The notes under the pieces are model-generated. The model made no database searches and was not told the origin of the DNA. It was given only the letters and a program-made list of their open reading frames with translations. Made by a program: the position numbers and the translations under genes. 64,000 nt of DNA from positions 248,001 through 312,000 of the forward strand of contig CBDBQB010000039.1 in assembly GCA_965209105.1 (NCBI GenBank), given 5' to 3'. The DNA comes from JAAELZ01 sp965209105. GTDB lineage: Bacteria > Pseudomonadota > Gammaproteobacteria > Arenicellales > Poriferihabitantaceae. Below, piece after piece: positions 35,292 to 42,910 of the stretch (the stretch's first letter is position 1; every line of letters begins with the position of its first letter).

Positions 35292-36068
35292 ATGAATAAA
35301 CCCCCGTATTCTACCAGCCCGCTTCTAGACCAATACAAATGTATTCAACACGGCTTTTTCGGTCGTGAGGGCGGTGTTTCAACTGGGGTATATGCAGGGT
35401 TGAATTGCGGGTATACCTCGAATGACGACCCAAGCAGCATTGACAGAAATCGCCAGCGTGTGGCGAGCTGTTTTGGATTAAACGTAAATAACTTATACAG
35501 CCTCCAGCAGGCGCATACCATAAAAGTTGTTAAAATCAGCGCCGACACTGCGCCGCAGTTTGAAACTATTGCGGATGGAATGGTCAGTCGCGAGCAGGGT
35601 ATTGCCCTTTGTGTATTGGGTGCGGACTGCGCACCGGTATTATTTGTTGATCCAGTGAATCGGGTAATTGGAGCCGCTCATTCTGGTTGGCGCGGTGCTT
35701 TGGACGGTATCAATGAATCGATAATTCGCAGCATGATTGGATTGGGCGCCAAACTGTCTAATTTACACGCTGCGATTGGCCCTGCAATGCAACAGTCAAA
35801 CTATGAAGTTCAGGCAGACTTTATCGCCCGTTTCGAGGCGCGTTCGCCTATCGATGCCTCAGCATTCTTCACTGAGGTAGGGGCGCACAGCTATTTTAAT
35901 ACGCCGGCTTATATTCGCGAACGTTTGCGTGTCGCGGGGGTGACAGAGATTGGTGTGAGTTCAGTAGACACCTACAGCCATCCGGATCGATACTTCAGTT
36001 ATCGCCGGACTTGCCAGCAGGGCGATCAAGATTATGGGCGGCAGGTTTCACTGGTCACCTTAGTATAG
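35292..36068 (+). CDS. pgeF: Peptidoglycan editing factor PgeF (YfiH/multicopper-like family)
   Basis: PgeF, formerly polyphenol oxidase or laccase domain protein, removes wrongly built UDP-MurNAc-L-Ser so that peptidoglycan keeps L-Ala; relatives also phosphorylate or deaminate purine nucleosides. The 258 residues contain the metal and catalytic residues His75 (LQQAHTIKV), Cys113 (LGADCAPVLF) and His130 (AAHSGWRGAL). The tail has DTYSHPDRYFSYRRT. The stop codon TAG overlaps the GTG start of the following transporter gene. Confidence 0.92.
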   Translation: MNKPPYSTSPLLDQYKCIQHGFFGREGGVSTGVYAGLNCGYTSNDDPSSIDRNRQRVASCFGLNVNNLYSLQQAHTIKVVKISADTAPQFETIADGMVSREQGIALCVLGADCAPVLFVDPVNRVIGAAHSGWRGALDGINESIIRSMIGLGAKLSNLHAAIGPAMQQSNYEVQADFIARFEARSPIDASAFFTEVGAHSYFNTPAYIRERLRVAGVTEIGVSSVDTYSHPDRYFSYRRTCQQGDQDYGRQVSLVTLV

Positions 36069-36979
36069 TGGTAGAGGTTAAAGCCTCCGGCGCGGCGTTT
36101 AGATTGACGGCGTTAACGATTATATTTTGGTCGACCGTGGCCACAGCGTTTAAATTAACACTTGGACATATCAGTTTTTTACCGCTGGTTTTTTACGCCT
36201 CTTTATGTTCTGTGATGGTGCTGGTTTTCTTGTGTCTGCTGCGAGGTAAGTTTTCCGAGCTATCTCAGTGGCACAGCCGGGATGTTGCGCGTTCAGTGCT
36301 ATTGGGCGTCTTAAACCCAGCCTTATACTACCTCTTACTGTTTCGTGCTTATTCGCTGCTGCCCGCACAAGTTGCCCAAGTATTGAATTTTACTTGGCCA
36401 ATCTTATTGTTGATTCTCGGCGCTGTATTTCTAAAACAACGACTGACTTGGGCGAGCTTGATAGCCATTACGGTTAGTTTTTTGGGGGTGGTCATCGTGT
36501 CGATGCAAGGCAGTTTTTTGAGTATTGGCTCTTTAATTTCTGGATTTTCATTCGATGAAGGTGTCGCGCTTGCCTTAATTAGCGCCGTAGTGTGGGCGGG
36601 CTACTGGGTTGTCAATCAAGCGGATAATCGAGACCCTTTGCTGCGTCTATGCATCAATTTTATCGCGGGTCTTGCATGCTTGTCGATTGTAATGACGCTG
36701 ACCAAAAGCTGGCAGTGGCCATCGGCTTACGCCTTACTTGGGGCAGCGTATATCGGTTTATTTGAGATGTCGTTGGCATTTTATTGTTGGCTTCAAGCGC
36801 TACGGCTATCGAACAACAAAAGCTTGACGACCAATTTAGTATTTCTAACCCCCTTTTTATCTTTAGTGCTGATTGGACTGGTGCTCGAAGAACCAATTCA
36901 CTCCTCAACGCTGTGGGGTTTGATGATGATTATCGGGTCGATCCTTTTTCAACGGATGATGGAGAAAAATAGGGCCTAA
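36068..36979 (+). CDS. DMT-superfamily (EamA) membrane transporter
   Basis: Integral membrane protein with about ten hydrophobic helices arranged as two EamA repeats (about residues 10-135 and 155-295), as in drug/metabolite exporters. AQVLNFTWPILLLILGA in the first repeat and TNLVFLTPFLSLVLIGLVL in the second are typical. I place the start at GTG 36068, which overlaps the pgeF TAG stop (TAGTG) and gives 303 residues; a longer version from ATG 36011 would overlap pgeF by 58 bases. Substrate unknown. It shares a transcript with pgeF. Confidence 0.85.
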   Translation: MVEVKASGAAFRLTALTIIFWSTVATAFKLTLGHISFLPLVFYASLCSVMVLVFLCLLRGKFSELSQWHSRDVARSVLLGVLNPALYYLLLFRAYSLLPAQVAQVLNFTWPILLLILGAVFLKQRLTWASLIAITVSFLGVVIVSMQGSFLSIGSLISGFSFDEGVALALISAVVWAGYWVVNQADNRDPLLRLCINFIAGLACLSIVMTLTKSWQWPSAYALLGAAYIGLFEMSLAFYCWLQALRLSNNKSLTTNLVFLTPFLSLVLIGLVLEEPIHSSTLWGLMMIIGSILFQRMMEKNRA

Positions 36980-37024
36980 ACCACTGCTAGATCGGGCTTA
37001 GAAATAGGGCGTTAAGGTGGGGCA

Positions 37025-37033
37025 TGATATAAT
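37025..37033 (+). promoter_or_regulatory. Extended -10 promoter before the lipoprotein gene
   Basis: TGATATAAT contains a perfect -10 TATAAT (37028-37033) with the TG dinucleotide of extended -10 promoters. No good -35 box is seen. It lies 35 nt before the ATG of the lipoprotein gene and suggests that gene is transcribed separately from pgeF and the transporter. Confidence 0.5.
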
Positions 37034-37067
37034 TTCGATTTACATTGTGTATTTTAGGACAGTTAAG

Positions 37068-37877
37068 ATGAACAAAAATATTGTAGTATTGGGATTGGTG
37101 ATTGGTTTAGCGGCATGCGGTGGAGATGACGAATCGAGTGCCAACCTGGAAGCGAGTAAGTTAGCAGAAACGGGGGTTACCGAACAATCTGAAGCCGGAG
37201 TGGTTGAAACCTTGCAGTCGGCAATGGAAGGTGTTGCCACTAAGGCGAGTGAAGTGACCGAAGCAGCGGTAGAGAAAACCAAAGCGATTGGAAATACTAT
37301 TTCTATGGAGACAGGCAAGCTACTGGATGTAGAAACAGCAGAAGTCGCCAGTGTTGAGACAACCCCAATGACAAATGATCAGCCCGATACGAGTATCGCG
37401 ATGGATGCGGATGACCACGAATCAAGTGCCATGGATAAACTCAAAGCCATTAGCACGACCTTAATCGCGAAAACTGAAGATGTCGTCGGTGAGGTTAAAT
37501 CTGCCAGTGAAGGTATGGTTGAACGCGGCAAAGAAGCGGGGCAAAGTGTCATTGATAAAAGTAAAGCGGTTGGTTCTGTGGTGGTATCTAAAACCAGTGA
37601 AGCTGTCAATGACATAAAAGCAGCGGGTAGTGGAATGGTTGATAAGGGCAAAGCAGTGATGCAAGGCGAAAACCTAGAAGACGTGCCAGTCGAGAATGCA
37701 ATGCCAGAAGGTGATACTGATACGGTCTCATCCGAAGCAATGGTTTCAGATGGCATGACAAAAAAAGCATTGTCCGAGCTGGTCGAGCAATTAGAAATTG
37801 CACTGGAATCATTAGAGCGAGCAGCGGGTGAAGCCAAACGAGCGGCGAGCGCCTTGGGTCGTGGAGTGAGGAAATAG
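37068..37877 (+). CDS. Putative lipoprotein with LEA-like amphipathic repeats
   Basis: The 269-residue product starts at ATG 37068 with a lipoprotein signal, MNKNIVVLGLVIGLAAC, whose lipobox LAAC gives lipid-modified Cys17; a longer version from GTG 37017 would destroy that signal. The mature part is soluble and highly charged. Two blocks (about residues 48-80 and 118-197) repeat short Lys/Glu/Ala/Val segments with Gly-Lys turns, such as SASEGMVERGKEAGQSVIDK and AAGSGMVDKGKAV, resembling LEA or apolipoprotein helices. The last 45 residues are a predicted coiled coil. I recognise no named family. An extended -10 promoter precedes it. Probably a periplasmic membrane-anchored helical protein; function unknown. 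Confidence 0.75.
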   Translation: MNKNIVVLGLVIGLAACGGDDESSANLEASKLAETGVTEQSEAGVVETLQSAMEGVATKASEVTEAAVEKTKAIGNTISMETGKLLDVETAEVASVETTPMTNDQPDTSIAMDADDHESSAMDKLKAISTTLIAKTEDVVGEVKSASEGMVERGKEAGQSVIDKSKAVGSVVVSKTSEAVNDIKAAGSGMVDKGKAVMQGENLEDVPVENAMPEGDTDTVSSEAMVSDGMTKKALSELVEQLEIALESLERAAGEAKRAASALGRGVRK

Positions 37878-37930
37878 CCGAGTTTATTTTTAATGCTTCT
37901 GATGCGGTAAAGCTTGCTGCAATTAACAGC

Positions 37931-38545
37931 ATGAAAATCAGTATTGTTAGCGGCAGCCATCGCACAGATGGCCAAAGCCTGAAGGTTGCACGACATATCG
38001 AATCACGTCTGCTTGAATTAGGTTTGTGTGATGAGGTTTACTTGCTCAGTTTGAGTGATAACCCTATTCCACTCTGGGAAGAGAAAATCTGGGAGGGCGA
38101 TAAAAAATGGAAAGCCAGGCTCACCCCAATTGCAAAAGAATTGAGTGAGAGTGATGCCTTGGTCATTGTGGCGCCAGAATATCATGGCATGGCGCCCGCA
38201 GGCTTGAAGAACTTCTTCCTTTGTTTTGGTAAAAATGAACTGGCGCATAAGCCAGGCATGATCGTGGCGGTTTCGTCCGCTGATGGCGGCGCGTATCCGG
38301 TTGCCGAGCTTAGGATGAGCAGTTATAAAAACAGCCGCATTTGTTATATGCCTGAACAAGTGATCGTGCGGAATGTGGAATCGGTGTTGAATAATGAGCC
38401 CGATGATAATCCAGAATCAGCCGATGCCTATTTTCGTGATCGGATTGATTGGACGCTTAAGCAACTCAGGGAATATGCGCGGGCGCTTAAATCTGTGCGC
38501 GAGAGTGGCGTGACGGATTTATCGGTGTATGGAAACGGGATGTAA
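37931..38545 (+). CDS. NAD(P)H-dependent FMN reductase family protein
   Basis: Flavodoxin-like fold of 204 residues. The N-terminal phosphate loop SGSHRTDGQSLKVAR binds FMN, and the segment APEYHGMAPAGLKNFF is the family signature at the flavin ring. Such proteins reduce free flavins, quinones, azo dyes or chromate with NAD(P)H; the substrate here cannot be assigned. The gene follows the lipoprotein after 53 nt and ends 33 nt before the convergent tusE-like gene, with no clear terminator between them. Confidence 0.85.
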   Translation: MKISIVSGSHRTDGQSLKVARHIESRLLELGLCDEVYLLSLSDNPIPLWEEKIWEGDKKWKARLTPIAKELSESDALVIVAPEYHGMAPAGLKNFFLCFGKNELAHKPGMIVAVSSADGGAYPVAELRMSSYKNSRICYMPEQVIVRNVESVLNNEPDDNPESADAYFRDRIDWTLKQLREYARALKSVRESGVTDLSVYGNGM

Positions 38546-38578
38546 GCCCCGTTGACTTAGTCGAGAAATAGTCGCGAC

Positions 38579-38905
38579 CTAAACCACACTACCGAAGGAT
38601 AAATCTACGCTGCCGGCGGGCGGCTCGATTCCCGCGATAACACAGCCCTGCGCAACTGGCCCAGCAGGAAATAAGCGATACAAATACTTCATGCCGCCCT
38701 TGGCGTGGAATTTCTCATTTAAGGCGTCAACCAATTCACGCCGATTACCAAATTCATGCTTTGAGAAATATTCCTGCAAGCCACGGATCGCGTCCCAATG
38801 ATCGTCGGTGAGCTCCAAATTTTGATCTTTCGCGGCTTTAAGTGCAATGTCAACATCCCAATTATGCGGTGCATTACTAAATATTTGATTAGCTGAGTTT
38901 GTCAT
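38579..38905 (-). CDS. TusE/DsrC/RspA-family sulfur relay-like protein with a single cysteine
   Basis: A 108-residue relative of TusE and DsrC, small proteins that carry sulfur as persulfides or trisulfides. The fold is recognised by LTDDHWDAIRGLQEYF and MKYLYRLFPAGPVAQGC. Cys88, the only cysteine, sits where DsrC has CysB. The conserved C-terminal CysA used by both TusE and DsrC is missing; the protein ends AGSVDLSFGSVV instead. It is therefore neither a normal TusE nor DsrC, but resembles the RspA-type homologues suggested to have regulatory roles. An AGGGG ribosome site and a good promoter lie upstream. No tusBCD or dsr genes are adjacent. Confidence 0.85.
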   Translation of the reverse strand: MTNSANQIFSNAPHNWDVDIALKAAKDQNLELTDDHWDAIRGLQEYFSKHEFGNRRELVDALNEKFHAKGGMKYLYRLFPAGPVAQGCVIAGIEPPAGSVDLSFGSVV

Positions 38906-38990
38906 ATTTACCCCTATTCATGTTTTCGTTCATCGCTGTATCTCGGATTGTTCAGTGGTTCCTGGTAGCGATATCCTACCTATTTGGACT

Positions 38991-39020
38991 ATACTATCTA
39001 TCTCTATAGGGTTATGTCAA
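38991..39020 (-). promoter_or_regulatory. Promoter of the tusE-like gene
   Basis: On the minus strand, a perfect TTGACA (39015-39020), an 18-nt spacer and TAGTAT (38991-38996) form a good sigma-70 promoter. The start of transcription would lie near 38984, giving a leader of about 80 nt before ATG 38905. Apart from the terminator at 39087-39113, I see nothing else in the gap between this promoter and the insertion element. Confidence 0.6.
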
Positions 39021-39086
39021 GACAGATGGAGCTAAATTGGCCGAGTTTAATATTTGATGCACCCAATAGGGTTAAATATCAGGCAC

Positions 39087-39113
39087 AAAAAAGCCTCCCG
39101 AAGGAGGCCTTTG
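39087..39113 (-). terminator. Rho-independent terminator, probably the original htpG terminator
   Basis: Read on the minus strand, a GCCTCC-TTCG-GGAGGC stem-loop (39093-39108) is followed by six T (39092-39087). It is the first terminator downstream of htpG, but the insertion element 39129-40342 now lies between them. Without the element it would be about 30 nt after the htpG stop codon. Confidence 0.85.
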
Positions 39114-39128
39114 AAACATATACTTATA

Positions 39129-40342
39129 GAGAGCTTTGCATTATCACAGCTTTTCCGCCGCTTCGTATGAATACTCCGTTTTTTGAGCGACACATGTGCA
39201 TTTATCTTCGCAAAGGGGCTTTTACCCGATTCGATGGAATTAACACCATTTGAGGCGCCTTTTCCAAGGAAAGAGGCTGGTTTAATAGGCACAACTCACC
39301 TGCATTTTCCGGTATATCGACAGGCCACACTTGATGTTGTGGCTCATCGCGCAGCTGCGCTCGGCATTTGTTTCGCTCCAAACCCATATAACGCGCTTTT
39401 GATAATCCGTGGTGAAGTTTCAGTAAGCCAAAGACACGCTCAACTGTCGAACGGTACCAGAACGTATTTTATTCGCCGCTTTCTGCGCATCACTCAATGG
39501 TGCGTTCCGATAAGCTCGATCAATATCTTGCTTTTCTTGCCGAGTCGCTCTTCATTCTTCTGGCTAGCATAGGCACTGTCAGCATAGACAGCAGATTCCT
39601 TGCCCGTCAATTCATCAAAATGCTGTGAGTCATGGTCGTTCGCTGGGCTATACGCCAATTTCCTGATAAAGCCATCTTCATCTGTATTTGCATGAAGCTT
39701 ATATCCGTACGTCGTTTTACGTTTACCATCGGCTGATATCTTTGAGGTATAAGCCGCTTCAGGGTCTTGCGTATTTTTACCTTTCTTATTCTTCCTCGGG
39801 CGAGATTGCTTGGCTTCAATCACGGTGGCATCCACAATACTGATCGAACCTTGGGTGACGATCAAACTGGCTCGGGCAAGTTGCGTATTGATACGCGCTA
39901 ACATGGCATCCAATAAGCCTTCTTTCTGAAGAAGATTCCTGAATCGCCAGATAGTTGAATGATCAGGTATCGAATCGCTTAGATTCAGACCAACAAAGCG
40001 GCGAAACAATAAATCCCGAGCCAGTTGTTTCTCCATCGCTGGGTCGCTTAAGTTATACCAGGCTTGGAGCAGCATCACTTTAAACATCATCAGCGGCGGA
40101 AAGGCTGGCTTACCTCGTTTACTGGAATATAACGGACTCAGAAGACCTTCGATCTCAGGCCAATCGATAATTTGATGAACATCATCAAGCTCTTTTAGAC
40201 TATCATGCTTCGATAACAAGGCGTCTGCAAGGCCATATTGTGATAGGTTTTTCCAAGACATAGCGACTATTTCCTAACGATATAATTCTGTTTGAATTTT
40301 AACATTTATGTCTCGACCCTTTCGGAATTATGCAAAGGTCTC
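39129..40342 (-). mobile_element. Decayed IS5-family insertion sequence
   Basis: A 1214-bp element with inverted ends: GAGAGCTTTGCATTAT at the left (39129-39144) and, on the other strand at the right end (40342-40327), GAGACCTTTGCATAAT; 14 of 16 bases agree. Both ends are flanked by the direct repeat TTATA (39124-39128 and 40343-40347), consistent with a target duplication. It encodes one IS5-type transposase on the minus strand, now broken by frameshifts. The clear ends and duplication suggest a single insertion that later decayed in place. Confidence 0.85.
39282..40261 (-). pseudogene. IS5-family transposase, frameshifted
   Basis: The intact reading frame from ATG 40261 gives 255 residues with the DUF772-like N-terminal domain (FPPLMMFKVMLLQAWYNLSD, SIPDHSTIWRFRN) and the first two catalytic Asp motifs (SIVDATVIEAK; YADSAYASQ). 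Homology continues past the stop in other frames: QDIDRAYRNAPLSDAQKAAN after a shift near 39534, STVERVFGLLKLHHGLSKAR after a second near 39454, and AMSHNIKCGLSIYRKMQ after a third near 39350, ending at TAA 39282. The catalytic Glu (in TVERV) lies after the second shift, so no active enzyme can be made without restoring the frame. The total length of about 326 codons fits the family. Confidence 0.88.
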
Positions 40343-40352
40343 TTATAGCTTA

Positions 40353-42239
40353 TTATTTTATCAATAACTTATTGATACGCCTAACGTAAGCGCCCGGATC
40401 TTTAAGCGTTGCACCTTCTGCCAATGCGGCCTGGTCAAACAAGATATGCGCCCAATCATCTATGTTGTCGTGATCATTTTCTAATTGCTCAACCAGTGCA
40501 TGATCAGGGTTAATTTCAAGAATTGGTTTTTCATCCGGCATGTCTTGGCCCATGGCTTTCATGATGCGTTCCATGTTTCCACCCATACCGTTTTGTTCGG
40601 CAACGAGGCAAGATGGAGAATCAACCAAACGATTAGACATTTTAACTTCTTTCACTTCATCGCCTAAAGCTGCTTTGATTTTCTCAAGTAAGGGTTGAAT
40701 AGCCTTTTCTTTTTGCTCTTTTTTCTTGCCGCCTTTGGCGATGCCTAAATCAATATCGCCCTTGGCAATCGATTTGAACGTCTTGCCTTCGATCTCGGGT
40801 AGTTGATTGACCACCCACTCGTCAATCGGGTCAGATAACAACAAGACTTCCCGACCCTTTTTCCTGAAAATTTCTAGATGAGGGGAAGCCTTTGCGCCCG
40901 CATAACTATCGGCGGTGATGTAATAAATTTCTTTTTGATCCTTATCCATCCGCCCGACATAATCTTCAAATGAGACATTTTGAGTCGCTTCTTTTTGATG
41001 CGTTGATGCGAATCGCATCAGCGGGGTAATGCGGGCATGGTTGCCATGATCTTCGGCAATACCTTCTTTGATCACTTTACCAAATTCATTCCACACAGCT
41101 TGATATTTCTCAGGGTCTTTCTTTGCCAGTTTTTTCAGCGCAGTCAATACCTTCACGACCGACGCATTGCGGATTTTAGTGAGCAGGGGATCGTCTTGCA
41201 AAAACTCGCGCGAGATATTGAGCGGTAGATCCGTGGCGTCCACCAAGCCGCGAATAAAGCGCAGATAGTTCGGCATTAAGTTCTTTGCATCATCGGAAAT
41301 AAACACGCGTTTGACATACAACTTAACGCCATGACGTTGCTCTCTATCCCACAAATCAAAGGGTGCTTTAGAAGGGATAAAGAATAAAGAGCTATATTCA
41401 AGGTTTCCTTCAACCCGATTGTGAAGCACCATTGCAGGCGGCTCCGGGTCATAGCTCAGACCCGTGTAAAAAGAATTGTACTCATCTTTCTTAACTTTAT
41501 TTTTAGGCTTTGCCCAAATTGGCGTACCGCCATTAATCTGCTCCCATTCTGGCGCTGCATCTTTAGCTTCGTCTTTTTGATCATCACTCGGCATCGCCGT
41601 CTTGCTCATCATGATGGGGATAGAGATGTGATTGGAGTATTTCTTGACTATCTCGCGTAAGCGGTAATCGCTGGCAAATTCTTTTGCTTCTTCTCGTAAG
41701 TGAAGTGTTATCTCGGTTCCTCGGCTGGCTTTTTTAACTGTTTCCAGCGTGTATTCCCCATCGCCCTTGGAGACCCATTTGATGCCCGTTTTCGAACCTG
41801 CGCGGCGGGTATGCAGTTCAACATTGTCGGAGACCAAGAACGAAGAGTAAAACCCCACGCCGAATTGTCCGATTAAGGAGGCGTCTTTTTCGTCGGAGTC
41901 CTTCATTTTTTCGAGGAACTTGGCGGTACCCGATTGTGCAATCGTGCCGATATTAGCGATCACTTCTTTTTTGTTCATGCCAATGCCATTGTCTCGAATG
42001 ACCACTGTATTGGCCGCTTCGTTTAGTTCTATCTCGACTTGAAGTTGGTCGTCGTTATCATAAAGAGCGTTGTCCGTCAGTGCCTCGAAACGTAACTTAT
42101 CGCAGGCGTCAGATGCGTTAGAGATCAGCTCACGTAGGAAGATTTCCTTGTTGGTATACAAGGAATTGATCATCAAATGCAGCAGTTGCTTAACTTCCGT
42201 TTGAAAGGCGTGTTTTTCGACTTTTTGTGTGGCGGCCAT
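40353..42239 (-). CDS. htpG: Molecular chaperone HtpG (Hsp90)
   Basis: Bacterial Hsp90, an ATP-dependent dimeric chaperone. The 628 residues (E. coli 624) contain the GHKL ATPase signatures: ELISNASDACDKLRFEAL, VIRDNGIGMNKKEV and LIGQFGVGFYSSFLV. The middle domain (FIPSKAPFDLW) and the C-terminal dimerisation part are complete. The gene stands alone with a heat-shock type promoter upstream. An insertion element lies 10 bp after the stop codon, between the gene and its likely terminator. Confidence 0.97.
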   Translation of the reverse strand: MAATQKVEKHAFQTEVKQLLHLMINSLYTNKEIFLRELISNASDACDKLRFEALTDNALYDNDDQLQVEIELNEAANTVVIRDNGIGMNKKEVIANIGTIAQSGTAKFLEKMKDSDEKDASLIGQFGVGFYSSFLVSDNVELHTRRAGSKTGIKWVSKGDGEYTLETVKKASRGTEITLHLREEAKEFASDYRLREIVKKYSNHISIPIMMSKTAMPSDDQKDEAKDAAPEWEQINGGTPIWAKPKNKVKKDEYNSFYTGLSYDPEPPAMVLHNRVEGNLEYSSLFFIPSKAPFDLWDREQRHGVKLYVKRVFISDDAKNLMPNYLRFIRGLVDATDLPLNISREFLQDDPLLTKIRNASVVKVLTALKKLAKKDPEKYQAVWNEFGKVIKEGIAEDHGNHARITPLMRFASTHQKEATQNVSFEDYVGRMDKDQKEIYYITADSYAGAKASPHLEIFRKKGREVLLLSDPIDEWVVNQLPEIEGKTFKSIAKGDIDLGIAKGGKKKEQKEKAIQPLLEKIKAALGDEVKEVKMSNRLVDSPSCLVAEQNGMGGNMERIMKAMGQDMPDEKPILEINPDHALVEQLENDHDNIDDWAHILFDQAALAEGATLKDPGAYVRRINKLLIK

Positions 42240-42272
42240 AATAAATTTGTGTGTTAAATAGATACCTCAACT

Positions 42273-42300
42273 ATTTCGGGTCTAATGTGGGTATTTCAAG
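42273..42300 (-). promoter_or_regulatory. Sigma-32 heat-shock promoter of htpG
   Basis: On the minus strand, TTCTTGAAA contains an exact CTTGAAA -35 element (42294-42300), followed after 13 nt by CCCGAAAT (42273-42280), close to the CCCCAT-type -10 element of sigma-32. It lies 34 nt before the htpG start codon, a normal promoter distance. htpG is a known heat-shock gene in other bacteria. Confidence 0.6.
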
Positions 42301-42462
42301 AAGCAAGTTGAGGTCTTATTGGAAGCTTTCTTTCTGAATGACAGGGGTTAAATATTCAGAATTTCATGGTCAAAATTGTTGATACTCTCTCAGCAAACGA
42401 TTACCCTCGCAATTAGCATATTTATTCTATTTATGCGCCAATAAAATATCATAGGTTACATC

Positions 42463-42849
42463 ATGTCTAATTACCCAGCGCTTGCCGAAATGGGCGTGAA
42501 TACGCCCGAAGAAATCGTGCGATATTCCTTACAGACCGTTCGCAATATCGATGTACTGCGCATAGTCTATAAACGTAAGAAAGGCTCATTGTTGCCGACG
42601 AGTAAGAAGTTCAGATTTGGTCGTGCGGAAAAAATGGTGGTTACAGATAGCGGCACGCATCAAACGGAAGTCGTCCATGAAATCTCACCGTTTGTAATAA
42701 AAGTGACCGATGAATTGCGCTCAATTATCAAGGGGCATCATGCACAGCTTGATGTCAAAGCGATCATTTCAGACGAGATTCGTCGGCTTGAAGAAGAGAC
42801 GACAACCAGAATCGCGTATATAAAGACGCTAATGGAACAACTAGATTAG
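42463..42849 (+). CDS. DUF3461 family protein
   Basis: A conserved gammaproteobacterial protein of 128 residues without known function. It matches my recollection of the DUF3461 family: YPALAEMGVNTPEEIVRYSL at the start, VLRIVYKRKKGSLLP, and a C-terminal helix with DEIRRLEEETTTRIAYIKTL. It is basic in the middle, has no signal peptide or membrane span, and is probably cytosolic. It is divergent from htpG, with a 223-nt gap, and ends at a terminator shared with the converging YeeE gene. Confidence 0.8.
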   Translation: MSNYPALAEMGVNTPEEIVRYSLQTVRNIDVLRIVYKRKKGSLLPTSKKFRFGRAEKMVVTDSGTHQTEVVHEISPFVIKVTDELRSIIKGHHAQLDVKAIISDEIRRLEEETTTRIAYIKTLMEQLD

Positions 42850-42872
42850 CCTTAAAGCTTATAAATCAATCG

Positions 42873-42902
42873 AATCGCCAGTCTAAGATGCTGGCGATTT
42901 TT
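42873..42902 (+). terminator. Terminator after the DUF3461 gene
   Basis: A perfect 9-bp stem AATCGCCAG/CTGGCGATT (42873-42881 with 42891-42899) with a 9-base loop and a run of five T. It separates the DUF3461 gene from the convergent transporter gene. Confidence 0.8.
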
Positions 42903-42910
42903 ATGAGGTC

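Noticed and set aside
38984..39253. Open frame of 89 codons across the tusE promoter, the terminator and the IS left end
   Set aside because: It crosses a promoter, a terminator hairpin and an insertion boundary and resembles no protein.
39183..39572. Plus-strand frame inside the insertion element
   Set aside because: It lies antisense to the transposase remnant, whose homology is clear.
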